DNA of 64,000 nt from RGIG4708 sp045633845 (GTDB lineage Bacteria; Bacillota; Clostridia; UMGS1810): positions 1 through 64,000 of the forward strand of contig JAZQZC010000017.1 of NCBI GenBank assembly GCA_045633845.1. The letters run 5' to 3'. A program made the translations under genes and the position numbers. Position 1 is the first letter of the stretch, and each line of letters starts with the position of its first letter. A model generated the notes under the pieces. The model was not told the DNA's origin, did not search any database, and saw only the letters and a program-made list of their open reading frames with translations. Positions 8,849 to 16,459 of the stretch are shown here, piece by piece.

Positions 8849-10003
8849 ATGATTAATATAACAAATAAAGAAAAATGCTCGGGTTGTCACGCCTGTAGTA
8901 ATATCTGTCCTGTTGGTTGTATTACTATGAAGGCAGACAGAGAAGGTTTTGTTTATCCCGAGGTTGATAAGAAAAAATGCATTAATTGTAATAAATGTAC
9001 CAAGGTTTGTAATATAATTAACCCGATTGTAAGTAATAATATTCCTCAAGCATACGCTTGTTATAACAAAGATGAAGATATCAGACAAAATTCAAGTTCG
9101 GGTGGTATTTTTACTTTGATTGCCGAATATGTTTTGGATTTAAATGGCGTTGTGTTTGGGGCGGCGTTTGACAATGATTTTTCGGTAAGACACATTGAAA
9201 TTACCGAAAAACAACAATTGTCAAAACTGAGAGGTTCTAAATATGTTCAGAGCAAAATCGGGGATACATATAAATTCGTAAAAAAATATCTTGATGTCGG
9301 TAGAGTAGTATTTTTTACAGGCACTCCTTGTCAGATTGATGGTTTAATTAAGTTTTTAGATGGCAGAGAATATGATAATTTATATACTCAGGATATAATA
9401 TGTCACGGAGTACCTTCGCCTAAAGTATGGAGAGATTATGTTTCACATATAAAGCAAGGATTAGACTGTGATGTTGATAACATTACTTTCAGAAATAAAG
9501 ATAACGGATGGATAAATTACTGTATAAGATTTAATTCCAAAAACGGAGTTATATACAATTCAGTTTTCAGAAATGATTATTTTATGAAAGGATTTATAAA
9601 GAACCTTTATTTAAGACCATCATGTTACAATTGCCATTCAAAAAGTATTAACAGAAACAGTGATATTACTCTTGCAGATTTCTGGGGAATTGATAATATA
9701 GCTCCTAAAATGAATGACGATAAAGGGACTTCCTTAATTTTTGTAAATACAGATAAAGGAACAAAATTATTTAATAATATTTCTGAAAAGATAATATGTC
9801 AGCATGTTGATTATCGTGAAGCTGTTAAGTATAATAGTGCTGCACATACATCGGTATATAAACCTAAACACAGAGATAAAGTAGTTAAAAAAATCAACAG
9901 TAAAAATTTTGATAGAATTATTAAAAGATATACAACAACTTCTTTTTTGGGAAAATGCAGAATAAAATTAAATATCATAATTAAGTCAATAAGAAAGAAA
10001 TAA
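8849..10003 (+). CDS. F420 hydrogenase/dehydrogenase beta-subunit-like Fe-S protein of a glycan cluster
   Basis: A 384-residue protein. The N-terminal 60 residues form a 2[4Fe-4S] ferredoxin domain with Cys at 10, 13, 16, 20 and 44, 47, 50, 54. The rest is the Coenzyme F420 hydrogenase/dehydrogenase beta-subunit domain pair, including RGSKYVQS, FTGTPCQI, CHGVPSPKVW and LADFWG. Such proteins are commonly found in polysaccharide clusters of anaerobes beside pyruvyl-transferase-like genes. Clostridia generally lack F420, so a flavin-linked redox step on a sugar or lipid carrier is more likely than an F420 reaction; this is inference. It is the last gene of the cluster, followed by a terminator. 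Confidence 0.85.
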   Translation: MINITNKEKCSGCHACSNICPVGCITMKADREGFVYPEVDKKKCINCNKCTKVCNIINPIVSNNIPQAYACYNKDEDIRQNSSSGGIFTLIAEYVLDLNGVVFGAAFDNDFSVRHIEITEKQQLSKLRGSKYVQSKIGDTYKFVKKYLDVGRVVFFTGTPCQIDGLIKFLDGREYDNLYTQDIICHGVPSPKVWRDYVSHIKQGLDCDVDNITFRNKDNGWINYCIRFNSKNGVIYNSVFRNDYFMKGFIKNLYLRPSCYNCHSKSINRNSDITLADFWGIDNIAPKMNDDKGTSLIFVNTDKGTKLFNNISEKIICQHVDYREAVKYNSAAHTSVYKPKHRDKVVKKINSKNFDRIIKRYTTTSFLGKCRIKLNIIIKSIRKK

Positions 10004-10009
10004 ATTAAT

Positions 10010-10036
10010 AAACCTACAACAATTTGTTGTAGGTTT
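10010..10036. terminator. Bidirectional intrinsic terminator
   Basis: A perfect 11-bp stem (AAACCTACAAC pairing with GTTGTAGGTTT) around a 5-nt loop is followed by TATTTTC on the plus strand and TATTAATTTATT on the minus strand. It ends the polysaccharide cluster and lies at the stop of the convergent tadA gene. Confidence 0.85.
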
Positions 10037-10475
10037 ATTTTCTTAATTCTTCAAAAAAATCACTTATAATCTCACTGCATTTACTTTCCATAATGCCGTG
10101 ATATACTTCAACTTTGTGGTTAAAGTGCTGTTTTGTTATTATATCGAGGTTTGAGCCGCAGCAACCTGTTTTGCTGTCGGGTGCGCCGATGTAAAGTCGC
10201 TTTATCCTTGCACCTATTATTGCGCCTGTGCACATAGGGCATGGCTCAAGGGTAACATACATGTCACAATCGGTTAAATATTTACCAAGCTTTTTTGATG
10301 CCTCATTTATTGCGTTGATTTCGGCGTGACAAGTGGGGCATTTGTTTTGTTCAACAGTGTTGTGAGCTTTGGCAATTATTTTTTCATTGTGTACAATTAC
10401 GCAGCCAACAGGAACTTCGTTTTGCTCTTTGGCTTTTTGCGCCATATCGAGTGCTTCAGACATATATTTATGCAT
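10035..10475 (-). CDS. tadA: tRNA-specific adenosine deaminase TadA
   Basis: A 146-residue zinc deaminase that converts A34 to inosine in tRNA-Arg(ACG). The catalytic H50-A-E52 and the zinc-binding P-C79-P-M-C82 are present, in the order expected for the cytidine/deoxycytidylate deaminase fold. The ATG at 10475 is preferred: it overlaps the stop of the upstream ttcA-like gene (ATGCATAA), giving translational coupling, and places MSEALDMA where family members start. A longer frame to 10526 would run deep into ttcA. The pair reads as a small tRNA-modification operon. Confidence 0.93.
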   Translation of the reverse strand: MHKYMSEALDMAQKAKEQNEVPVGCVIVHNEKIIAKAHNTVEQNKCPTCHAEINAINEASKKLGKYLTDCDMYVTLEPCPMCTGAIIGARIKRLYIGAPDSKTGCCGSNLDIITKQHFNHKVEVYHGIMESKCSEIISDFFEELRK

Positions 10476-11193
10476 TGCGTATATCACCATCCCAACCTGA
10501 TATTGAGGAGCGCTTAATTGCACCAAACATTCTTTCCTTAAGTCCTGGGTAGTCTTTGTTAAGCTTATAAAGTAAATCTTTAACTTCCTGACGCTTTGTA
10601 TTTCCGTCAGCAGGGCAGGAATTTTTTACAATGGGTAGGTTTGCTTGCTTTGCATAACCTTTAATATAGCTTTCCGGCGTGTAAATTAAAGGTCGTATAA
10701 GTGTAACATCCATTCTGTCAAGATAGGTGACAGGGGAGAAGCAGCCTATTCTGCCTTCAAACACAAGGCTCAGCATAAATGTTTCGTTTACGTCCTCGTT
10801 ATGATGCCCAAGTGCAATTTTGCGGCATCCTGCATCAATTGCAGCATTATTAAGTGCACCTCGGCGCATTTTTGCGCAGAGGGAGCAAGGGTTTTCTTCC
10901 TTGCGGATGTCAAACACAATTTCACGTATGTCGGTTTTGATTACTCTGTATTCTACATCGAGCTGACTGCACAATTGTGCAATCGGTTCAAAGTCCATAT
11001 CATCATAACCAAGGTCAAGTGTTATTGCAACTATATCATATTTTTTTGGATAAAACTTACGCATATTTGCCAAAGCTGCAAGCAGGGTAAGGCTGTCTTT
11101 GCCTCCCGAAACGCCCACGGCAATTTCATCTCCATCATTAATCATATTGTAATCATCAACAGCTCGGCGCATATAGCTTAATATTTTTTGCAA
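10468..11193 (-). CDS. TtcA-family tRNA 2-thiocytidine biosynthesis protein (PP-loop ATPase)
   Basis: A 241-residue PP-loop ATP pyrophosphatase. SGGKDS is at 29-34, a CxxC pair at C103/C106 and a third cysteine at C193, the pattern of the TtcA/TtuA group that binds a 4Fe-4S cluster to thiolate tRNA. TtcA makes 2-thiocytidine at position 32; several clostridial paralogues are only assigned by similarity, so the exact modified base is less certain than the family. It lies directly downstream of tRNA-Gly on the same strand, separated by an intrinsic terminator, and overlaps tadA by 8 nt. Confidence 0.85.
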   Translation of the reverse strand: MQKILSYMRRAVDDYNMINDGDEIAVGVSGGKDSLTLLAALANMRKFYPKKYDIVAITLDLGYDDMDFEPIAQLCSQLDVEYRVIKTDIREIVFDIRKEENPCSLCAKMRRGALNNAAIDAGCRKIALGHHNEDVNETFMLSLVFEGRIGCFSPVTYLDRMDVTLIRPLIYTPESYIKGYAKQANLPIVKNSCPADGNTKRQEVKDLLYKLNKDYPGLKERMFGAIKRSSISGWDGDIRNA

Positions 11194-11221
11194 AACAAAT
11201 CACCTCTTTTGTTTATATAAA

Positions 11222-11250
11222 AAGAAAAAGCACTTCATCAAGAAGTGCTT
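11222..11250 (-). terminator. Intrinsic terminator after tRNA-Gly
   Basis: Reading leftward, a 9-bp stem AAGCACTTC/GAAGTGCTT with a 5-nt loop is followed by TTTCTTT. It lies immediately 3' of the tRNA-Gly CCA end and separates it from the ttcA-like gene. Confidence 0.8.
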
Positions 11251-11251
11251 T

Positions 11252-11326
11252 TGGAGCGGAAGACGAGATTCGAACTCGCGACGTTCACCTTGGCAAGGTG
11301 ACGCTCTACCACTGAGCCACTCCCGC
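11252..11326 (-). tRNA. tRNA-Gly (anticodon GCC), CCA encoded
   Basis: Read on the minus strand, the 75-nt gene starts GCGGGAGTGGCTCAGTGG, has the anticodon loop CTTGCCAAG (GCC, glycine) and a T-arm GCGAGTTCGAATCTCGT, and ends CTTCCGC-T-CCA with the CCA encoded. The 7-bp acceptor pairs GCGGGAG with CTTCCGC including one G-U. Confidence 0.97.
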
Positions 11327-11350
11327 ATACGTAATTTAAATTACTTGTTT

Positions 11351-11379
11351 ATTATAACAATCAAATTGCTATTTGTCAA
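11351..11379 (-). promoter_or_regulatory. Consensus sigma-A promoter for tRNA-Gly
   Basis: On the minus strand, TTGACA (11379-11374) and TATAAT (11356-11351) are both perfect and separated by exactly 17 nt, about 25 nt upstream of the mature tRNA 5' end. Confidence 0.92.
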
Positions 11380-11497
11380 CACTTTTTTGAAAATTTAAAA
11401 TAAATTAATTTGTTTTGGTAAATATTATCAATATGTACAAATCAAACTATAAATTAATGTATCATTTTAACAAAAACAAATTTTACTAAAAAAACTC

Positions 11498-11526
11498 TTG
11501 CATTATGGCAATATTTGTGATAAAAT
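11498..11526 (+). promoter_or_regulatory. Sigma-A-type promoter of rpsB-tsf
   Basis: TTGCAT (11498-11503) and TAAAAT (11521-11526) are 17 nt apart, leaving a leader of roughly 115 nt before rpsB. The A+T-rich stretch 11380-11497 upstream shows no gene. Confidence 0.7.
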
Positions 11527-11558
11527 ATTTAAGGTTTAATACACACATACTTTGATGT

Positions 11559-11602
11559 CTGTAAGGGTTGCACTTGATCCGACATAGTCAGGTGTCTTAC
11601 AG
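11559..11602 (+). promoter_or_regulatory. Structured rpsB 5' leader, candidate ribosomal-protein autoregulatory element
   Basis: Between promoter and rpsB the transcript can form a two-part hairpin. CTGTAAG (11559-11565) pairs with CTTACAG (11596-11602), and inside it CACTTGA (11571-11577) pairs with TCAGGTG (11588-11594), leaving a 10-nt loop. Many rpsB operons are feedback-controlled by S2 through a leader. That this hairpin is such an element is inferred from position and structure only. Confidence 0.5.
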
Positions 11603-11648
11603 TTCAGGTGATAAGTATGGCGGGTAAAATTTTATGGAGGTGAATAAT

Positions 11649-12386
11649 ATGTCAGTTATATCAATGAAACAGTTGTTGGAAGCAGGTGTTCACTTTGGAC
11701 ACCAGACAAGAAGATGGAATCCTAAAATGGCGGAGTACATCTACACAGAAAGAAATGGTATTTATATCATCAATCTTCAGAAAACAGTAAAAAAAGTTGT
11801 TGAAGCTTATGACTTCATCAAAGAAGTTGCTGCAAACGGCGAAGATATCCTTTTTGTAGGTACTAAAAAGCAGGCTCAGGATTCTATTAAAGAAGAAGCA
11901 GAAAGAGTTGGAATGTATTTTGTAAATGCAAGATGGCTCGGTGGTATGCTTACAAACTTTAAAACAATCAAAAAGAGAATTGAAAGACTCAACCAGCTTA
12001 GAAAAATGGAAGAAGATGGTACATTTGACCTTCTCCCTAAAAAAGAAGTTTCTAAACTCAAGCTCGAAATTGAAAAGCTTGACAAATACCTTGGCGGTAT
12101 TAAAGATATGAAGAAGCTCCCTGGTGCTATGTTTGTTGTAGACCCAAGAAAAGAAAAGATTGCAGTTGCAGAAGCTCACAAACTCGGTATTCCTGTTGTA
12201 GCTATTGTTGATACAAACTGTGATCCTGATGATGTTGATTACGTTATCCCAGGTAACGATGACGCTATCAGAGCAGTAAAACTCATTGCTTCTACAATGG
12301 CTAATGCTATTATAGAAGGCAGACAGGGTGAAGATGCTCTTCCTGTTGTTGAAGAAGCAACAGAAGAAGCTGCAGATGCTGAATAA
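11649..12386 (+). CDS. rpsB: 30S ribosomal protein S2
   Basis: A 245-residue S2 protein beginning MSVISMKQLLEAGVHFGHQ, followed by RRWNPKM and the coiled-coil region around residues 100-150, ending in an acidic Glu/Ala-rich tail. S2 binds late in 30S assembly near the S1 docking site. The ATG at 11649 is preferred over the in-frame ATG at 11634 because the GGAGGTGA ribosome binding site lies between the two. It is followed by tsf across a 73-nt gap containing a strong hairpin, the classical rpsB-tsf pair. Confidence 0.97.
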   Translation: MSVISMKQLLEAGVHFGHQTRRWNPKMAEYIYTERNGIYIINLQKTVKKVVEAYDFIKEVAANGEDILFVGTKKQAQDSIKEEAERVGMYFVNARWLGGMLTNFKTIKKRIERLNQLRKMEEDGTFDLLPKKEVSKLKLEIEKLDKYLGGIKDMKKLPGAMFVVDPRKEKIAVAEAHKLGIPVVAIVDTNCDPDDVDYVIPGNDDAIRAVKLIASTMANAIIEGRQGEDALPVVEEATEEAADAE

Positions 12387-12397
12387 TTAAATTGATG

Positions 12398-12429
12398 CAA
12401 AATTGCGTAATTGATTTTACGCAATTTTG
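12398..12429 (+). terminator. Strong intercistronic hairpin between rpsB and tsf
   Basis: A perfect 13-bp stem (CAAAATTGCGTAA with TTACGCAATTTTG) around a 6-nt loop. No proper T-run follows on the plus strand (TTACTG), so it is more likely a partial terminator, processing site or stability element tuning S2:EF-Ts output than a full stop. Confidence 0.55.
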
Positions 12430-12459
12430 TTACTGAATTATATATTGGAGGGAAATAAA

Positions 12460-13356
12460 ATGTTTACTGCTAAAGATGTTAAAGATTTAAGAGAAAAAAC
12501 AGGATGCGGTATGATGGACTGTAAAAAAGCTCTTACAGAATCAAATGGCGATATGGAAAAAGCTGTTGAATTCCTCAGAGAAAAAGGTCTTGCTGCTGCT
12601 GAAAAGAAAGCAGGCAGAATTGCTGCTGAAGGTATTGTTGATTCATATGTAAACGACGACTCAACAGTTGGCGTACTTATTGAAGTTAACTCCGAAACAG
12701 ACTTTGTTGCTAAAAACGAAGAATTTAAAGGCTTTGTTGCTACACTTGCAAAAATCGTTGCAGACAATAATCCTGCAGATGTTGATGCTCTTAAAGCACT
12801 CAAATATACAGACTCTGACCTCACTGTAGAAGAAATGCTCAGAGAAAAAATTCTTACAATTGGTGAAAACCTCACTATCAGAAGATTTGCAAGATACGAA
12901 GGTGCTGTTGTATCATACATTCACGGCGAAGGCAGAATTGGTGTTATGGTTAAAGCTGCAAGTGATGTATCAGGCGCTGATGCTCACGAAGCTGCAAGAG
13001 ATGCTGCTATGCAGATTGCTGCTATCAATCCACTTTACCTCTCAAAAGACACAGTTCCTGCAGAAGATGTAGAAAAAGAAAAGAACATCATTCTTGCTCA
13101 GATTAAAGAAGATCCTAAAAATGCAAACAAACCCGAAAACATTCTTGAAAAGATGGTTGGCGGCAAAATCAACAAATTCTTTGAGCAGAATTGCTTGCTC
13201 CAGCAGGAATTTGTTAAAAATGGCGACTTTAAAGTAGAAGCTTACCTCGCATCAAAGGGTGTTACACTTGTTGACTTTGTAAGATTTGAAAAGGGCGAAG
13301 GCATCGAAAAGAAAGTTGACAACTTTGCAGAAGAAGTTGCAAGCATGATTAAATAA
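12460..13356 (+). CDS. tsf: Elongation factor Ts
   Basis: A 298-residue nucleotide-exchange factor for EF-Tu. The N-terminal UBA-like domain has LREKTGCGMMDCKKAL, followed by the TDFVA motif (SETDFVAKNEEF) that contacts EF-Tu, then the core and coiled-coil dimerisation regions. The ATG at 12460 follows TTGGAGGG; an in-frame TTG at 12427 lies inside the preceding hairpin and is rejected as start. The length is typical. It is co-transcribed with rpsB and ended by a terminator at 13369. Confidence 0.97.
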   Translation: MFTAKDVKDLREKTGCGMMDCKKALTESNGDMEKAVEFLREKGLAAAEKKAGRIAAEGIVDSYVNDDSTVGVLIEVNSETDFVAKNEEFKGFVATLAKIVADNNPADVDALKALKYTDSDLTVEEMLREKILTIGENLTIRRFARYEGAVVSYIHGEGRIGVMVKAASDVSGADAHEAARDAAMQIAAINPLYLSKDTVPAEDVEKEKNIILAQIKEDPKNANKPENILEKMVGGKINKFFEQNCLLQQEFVKNGDFKVEAYLASKGVTLVDFVRFEKGEGIEKKVDNFAEEVASMIK

Positions 13357-13368
13357 TTATGTATTTTA

Positions 13369-13400
13369 AGACCATATGGCTTGTGTCATATGGTCTTTTT
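13369..13400 (+). terminator. Intrinsic terminator after tsf
   Basis: A 10-bp stem AGACCATATG/CATATGGTCT with an 8-nt loop followed by TTTTT, 12 nt after the tsf stop codon. Confidence 0.9.
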
Positions 13401-13435
13401 GTTTTAATTTTACGATTTTTTGCATAAAAAATACA

Positions 13436-13463
13436 AAAAATAAACATTTAGGTGTTTATTTTT
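13436..13463. repeat. Inverted repeat in the pyrH promoter region
   Basis: AAAAATAAACA (13436-13446) is an exact inverted copy of TGTTTATTTTT (13453-13463) with a 6-nt spacer. It overlaps where the -35 of the pyrH promoter would lie, so it may be an operator or a weak second terminator for tsf. Confidence 0.5.
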
Positions 13464-13474
13464 ATAAAATTATG

Positions 13475-13483
13475 TGATATAAT
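13475..13483 (+). promoter_or_regulatory. Extended -10 promoter of pyrH-frr
   Basis: TGATATAAT (TG at 13475-13476, TATAAT at 13478-13483) is a perfect extended -10 element 29 nt before the pyrH ATG; the matching -35 position reads only TTTATT. Confidence 0.6.
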
Positions 13484-13511
13484 TTAATAAATATATAATT
13501 GGAGGTATAAT

Positions 13512-14225
13512 ATGAAACCTGTTTACAAAAGAGTTTTGTTAAAATTAAGCGGTGAGGCACTCGCTGGCCCAAACAGCTTTGGCCTTCACGCTCCAACAAT
13601 AGGAGCTGTTACAGATACAATCAAAGAAGTTGCAAATATGGGTGTTGAAGTTGCGATTGTAGTTGGCGGCGGTAACTTTTGGCGTGGCAGAACAGGAGAG
13701 AATATGGACAGAACAAGAGCTGACCACATGGGTATGCTTGCTACTGTTATTAACTCACTTGCTCTCCAGGATGCTCTTGAGCAAAGGGGTGTACCAACAC
13801 GTGTACAAACTGCTATTGAAATGCGTCAGATTGCAGAGCCTTACATCAGAGGCAAGGCTGACAAGCATCTTGAAAAGGGCAGGGTAGTTATTTTTGGTTG
13901 CGGCACAGGTAATCCATTCTTTTCTACAGACACAACTGCAGCACTTAGAGCAGCCGAAATAAATGCAGATATTATACTTCTTGCAAAAAAGGTTGACGGC
14001 GTATACGACAGTGACCCAAACCTCAACCCCGATGCAAAAATGTTTACAGAACTCACATACATTGATGTACTTAACAGAGGTCTTGGTGTTATGGATTCAA
14101 CAGCAACTTCACTCTGTATGGACAACAAAATTCCAATTCGTGTATTTGGGCTTGAAGATGCAGATAACATTATAAAAGTTGTATGTGGTGAACAAATAGG
14201 CACCATAGTTAAGGAGGAAGAATAA
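13512..14225 (+). CDS. pyrH: UMP kinase
   Basis: A 237-residue amino-acid-kinase-fold enzyme phosphorylating UMP to UDP. The phosphate-binding VLLKLSGEAL is at residues 8-17, the glycine-rich VGGGNFWRG near 51-59 and the nucleotide-specific KVDGVYDSDPN near 158. The length is normal for bacterial PyrH. The start ATG follows GGAGGT. Its stop codon overlaps the frr start (TAATG), the conserved pyrH-frr coupling. Confidence 0.97.
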   Translation: MKPVYKRVLLKLSGEALAGPNSFGLHAPTIGAVTDTIKEVANMGVEVAIVVGGGNFWRGRTGENMDRTRADHMGMLATVINSLALQDALEQRGVPTRVQTAIEMRQIAEPYIRGKADKHLEKGRVVIFGCGTGNPFFSTDTTAALRAAEINADIILLAKKVDGVYDSDPNLNPDAKMFTELTYIDVLNRGLGVMDSTATSLCMDNKIPIRVFGLEDADNIIKVVCGEQIGTIVKEEE

Positions 14226-14776
14226 TGGCAGATTTAAAAATTTATCAGGAAAAAATGGGCAAATCTATTTCTGTTTTAGAGGCAGATTTGGCAACACTTC
14301 GAGCAGGAAGAGCAAATCCTGCGGTACTTAACAAAATCAGTGTTGAATACTATGGCACTGCAACACCACTTCCGCAAATAGGCAACATTTCGGTTCCTGA
14401 CCCTCGTACAATTCTTATTCAGCCATGGGATGCTTCTATTCTCGGTGAGGTTGAAAAAGCAATTCTCAAGTCAGACCTTGGCATTACACCTACAAACGAT
14501 GGTAAGGCCATAAGACTTTCGTTCCCACCTCTTACAGAAGAGCGCAGAAAAGAAATTGCAAAAGTAATCAGAACAAAATGTGAAGATTCAAAGGTTGCAA
14601 TCCGCTCTATCAGAAGAGATGCAATGGAAAGCTTTAAAACCGCTAAAAAGAACAGCGAAATCACCGAAGATGATTTAAAAGGTATCGAAAAAGATGTTCA
14701 AAAGCTTACTGACAACTTTATAAAAGACATAGATACCATTATGGCTAACAAAGAAAAGGAAATTATGGAACTTTAA
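14225..14776 (+). CDS. frr: Ribosome recycling factor
   Basis: A 183-residue protein with the RRF signature: the three-helix stem with LRAGRANP near residues 26-33, PQIGNISVPDPRT, and the conserved RTKCEDSKVAIRSIRRDA. RRF with EF-G splits post-termination ribosomes. It starts on the last base of the pyrH stop codon, so translation is coupled. A hairpin terminator follows at 14784. Confidence 0.97.
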   Translation: MADLKIYQEKMGKSISVLEADLATLRAGRANPAVLNKISVEYYGTATPLPQIGNISVPDPRTILIQPWDASILGEVEKAILKSDLGITPTNDGKAIRLSFPPLTEERRKEIAKVIRTKCEDSKVAIRSIRRDAMESFKTAKKNSEITEDDLKGIEKDVQKLTDNFIKDIDTIMANKEKEIMEL

Positions 14777-14783
14777 AATTATG

Positions 14784-14813
14784 AGGGCTGTTTGAATAGC
14801 AGCCCTTATTTTT
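14784..14813 (+). terminator. Intrinsic terminator or attenuator between frr and uppS
   Basis: A 7-bp G+C-rich stem AGGGCTG/CAGCCCT followed by TATTTTTC. The downstream uppS starts 26 nt later with no obvious own promoter, so read-through may be significant. Confidence 0.7.
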
Positions 14814-14838
14814 CAATTATAGTTTACGGAGAATTGAT

Positions 14839-15585
14839 ATGTTTAATTTTGGTAAAAATAAAAAACTTATTTCGCAAATCGATATGAACAATATTCCTCA
14901 GCACATCGGAATAATTATGGACGGCAACGGCAGATGGGCAAAAAGACGTGGACTTCCGCGCTCGGCAGGTCATGCAGCAGGAGCTAAAACTCTAGACAAG
15001 ATTACCAGATGTGCGGAAAAGTTGGGCGTAAGGTATGTAACTGTATATGCTTTTTCTACCGAAAACTGGAAGCGCCCCAAAGACGAGGTTGAAGCTCTTA
15101 TGAAGCTTATGATAGATTACCTTGACGACTACAAGCGCGTGCTTGGAGGCGAAAATATACGTATAAGAATTATCGGACGCAAAGATGAACTCTCTGAGGA
15201 AATAATCAAAAAAATTGATATTGTTGAACAAAACACAAAGCAAAACGACAAAATCACTCTTACTCTTTGCGTTAACTACGGCGGTAGGGAAGAACTTGTC
15301 AATGCAACAAAGCAGGTTTGCAAAAAAGTGATGTCAGGTGAGCTTGATATCGATGATATTGACGAAAACACAATTTCTCAAAATCTGTATACAAATTATA
15401 TGCCTGACCCTGATTTTATTATCAGACCTAGCGGCGAACTGAGATTAAGCAATTTTCTTATGTGGCAAAGCGCATATACAGAATTCTGGTATTCTGATAT
15501 TTGCTGGCCTGATTTTTCGGAAAAAGATTTGCATCAGGCAATTATTGATTTTCAAAACAGAAACAGACGTTTTGGAGGTGTGTGA
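14839..15585 (+). CDS. uppS: Isoprenyl transferase (undecaprenyl diphosphate synthase)
   Basis: A 248-residue cis-prenyltransferase. The catalytic Asp is D28 in IIMDGNGRWAKRRG, and the C-terminal IRPSGELRLSNFLMWQ and E-F-W-Y block complete the active site. It condenses isopentenyl diphosphates onto farnesyl diphosphate to make the C55 lipid carrier for peptidoglycan and for glycans such as those of the cluster at the left end. The stop overlaps the cdsA start region, beginning a uppS-cdsA-dxr-rseP run. Confidence 0.96.
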   Translation: MFNFGKNKKLISQIDMNNIPQHIGIIMDGNGRWAKRRGLPRSAGHAAGAKTLDKITRCAEKLGVRYVTVYAFSTENWKRPKDEVEALMKLMIDYLDDYKRVLGGENIRIRIIGRKDELSEEIIKKIDIVEQNTKQNDKITLTLCVNYGGREELVNATKQVCKKVMSGELDIDDIDENTISQNLYTNYMPDPDFIIRPSGELRLSNFLMWQSAYTEFWYSDICWPDFSEKDLHQAIIDFQNRNRRFGGV

Positions 15586-15587
15586 TT

Positions 15588-16445
15588 TTGATTGAAAGAA
15601 TAATTTTTGGCGCGATTTATGCAGCCCTTGCAATATGTCTATTTTTGTTTGCAAGTCCTGCTGTTACAGGAATTGTTATGGCACTTATTTCGATTGCTGC
15701 GCTTACAGAATTTTTGAAAGCCACATCTGTGCTCAATAACAAATCAAGATTACCCCTTACAATAATATCATACATTTTTTGCGTTGCAATGGCTATTGAA
15801 ATTATAGAGGGCGGAAATTTATACCAGATGAAATCACTTACGGTTTTTGCCAATGATTATGGTTATTTGATTGCTGTTATAATGGTATATATTATCATAT
15901 CTTTTGTTGCGATGGTATTAAATCACAAAAATATCTCATTTAACGAAGTGTCAGCTTCTGTTGTTGGCAACATATACATAACAGTTTCACTTATGCATCT
16001 ATATCTTATCCGCATTTTACCTGACGGAAAATTTTACATTTGGCTTCCGTTCCTTATTGCATGGCTTACAGATACCTTTGCTTACTTTACGGGGTTTTTT
16101 ATCGGCAAGCACAAGCTTATACCGAGTGTCAGCCCCAAAAAAACCATAGAGGGTTCAATAGGCGGCATTTTTGGTGCTGTGCTAATTGTTGCATTGTTCC
16201 AGTTTGTATGCTTTAAATTTTTCGACTTTAAGCCGAATTATGTTAAAGGCGTGATTGTTGCAGTGGTTTGTTCAATTGCTTCTCAATTTGGTGATTTGGC
16301 TGCCTCGTGTATAAAACGTGAGCACAACGTAAAAGATTTTGGCAGCATTATGCCTGGACACGGTGGTGTGCTTGACAGATTTGATTCTGTAATTTATATA
16401 TCGCCGATAGTATTTGTTGCACTGAATTTTATTAAAATAATCTAA
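15588..16445 (+). CDS. cdsA: Phosphatidate cytidylyltransferase
   Basis: A roughly 285-residue integral membrane enzyme making CDP-diacylglycerol from phosphatidic acid and CTP. It has about eight hydrophobic segments and the C-terminal family signature KDFGSIMPGHGGVLDRFDS preceded by SVSPKKTIEGSIGG. Two starts are possible: GTG at 15582 overlapping the uppS stop, or TTG at 15588. The TTG is preferred because GGAGGT at 15574-15579 is 8 nt from it and only 2 nt from the GTG. The order uppS-cdsA-dxr-rseP is widely conserved. Confidence 0.94.
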   Translation: MIERIIFGAIYAALAICLFLFASPAVTGIVMALISIAALTEFLKATSVLNNKSRLPLTIISYIFCVAMAIEIIEGGNLYQMKSLTVFANDYGYLIAVIMVYIIISFVAMVLNHKNISFNEVSASVVGNIYITVSLMHLYLIRILPDGKFYIWLPFLIAWLTDTFAYFTGFFIGKHKLIPSVSPKKTIEGSIGGIFGAVLIVALFQFVCFKFFDFKPNYVKGVIVAVVCSIASQFGDLAASCIKREHNVKDFGSIMPGHGGVLDRFDSVIYISPIVFVALNFIKII

Positions 16446-16459
16446 AAGGAATAAAATAT

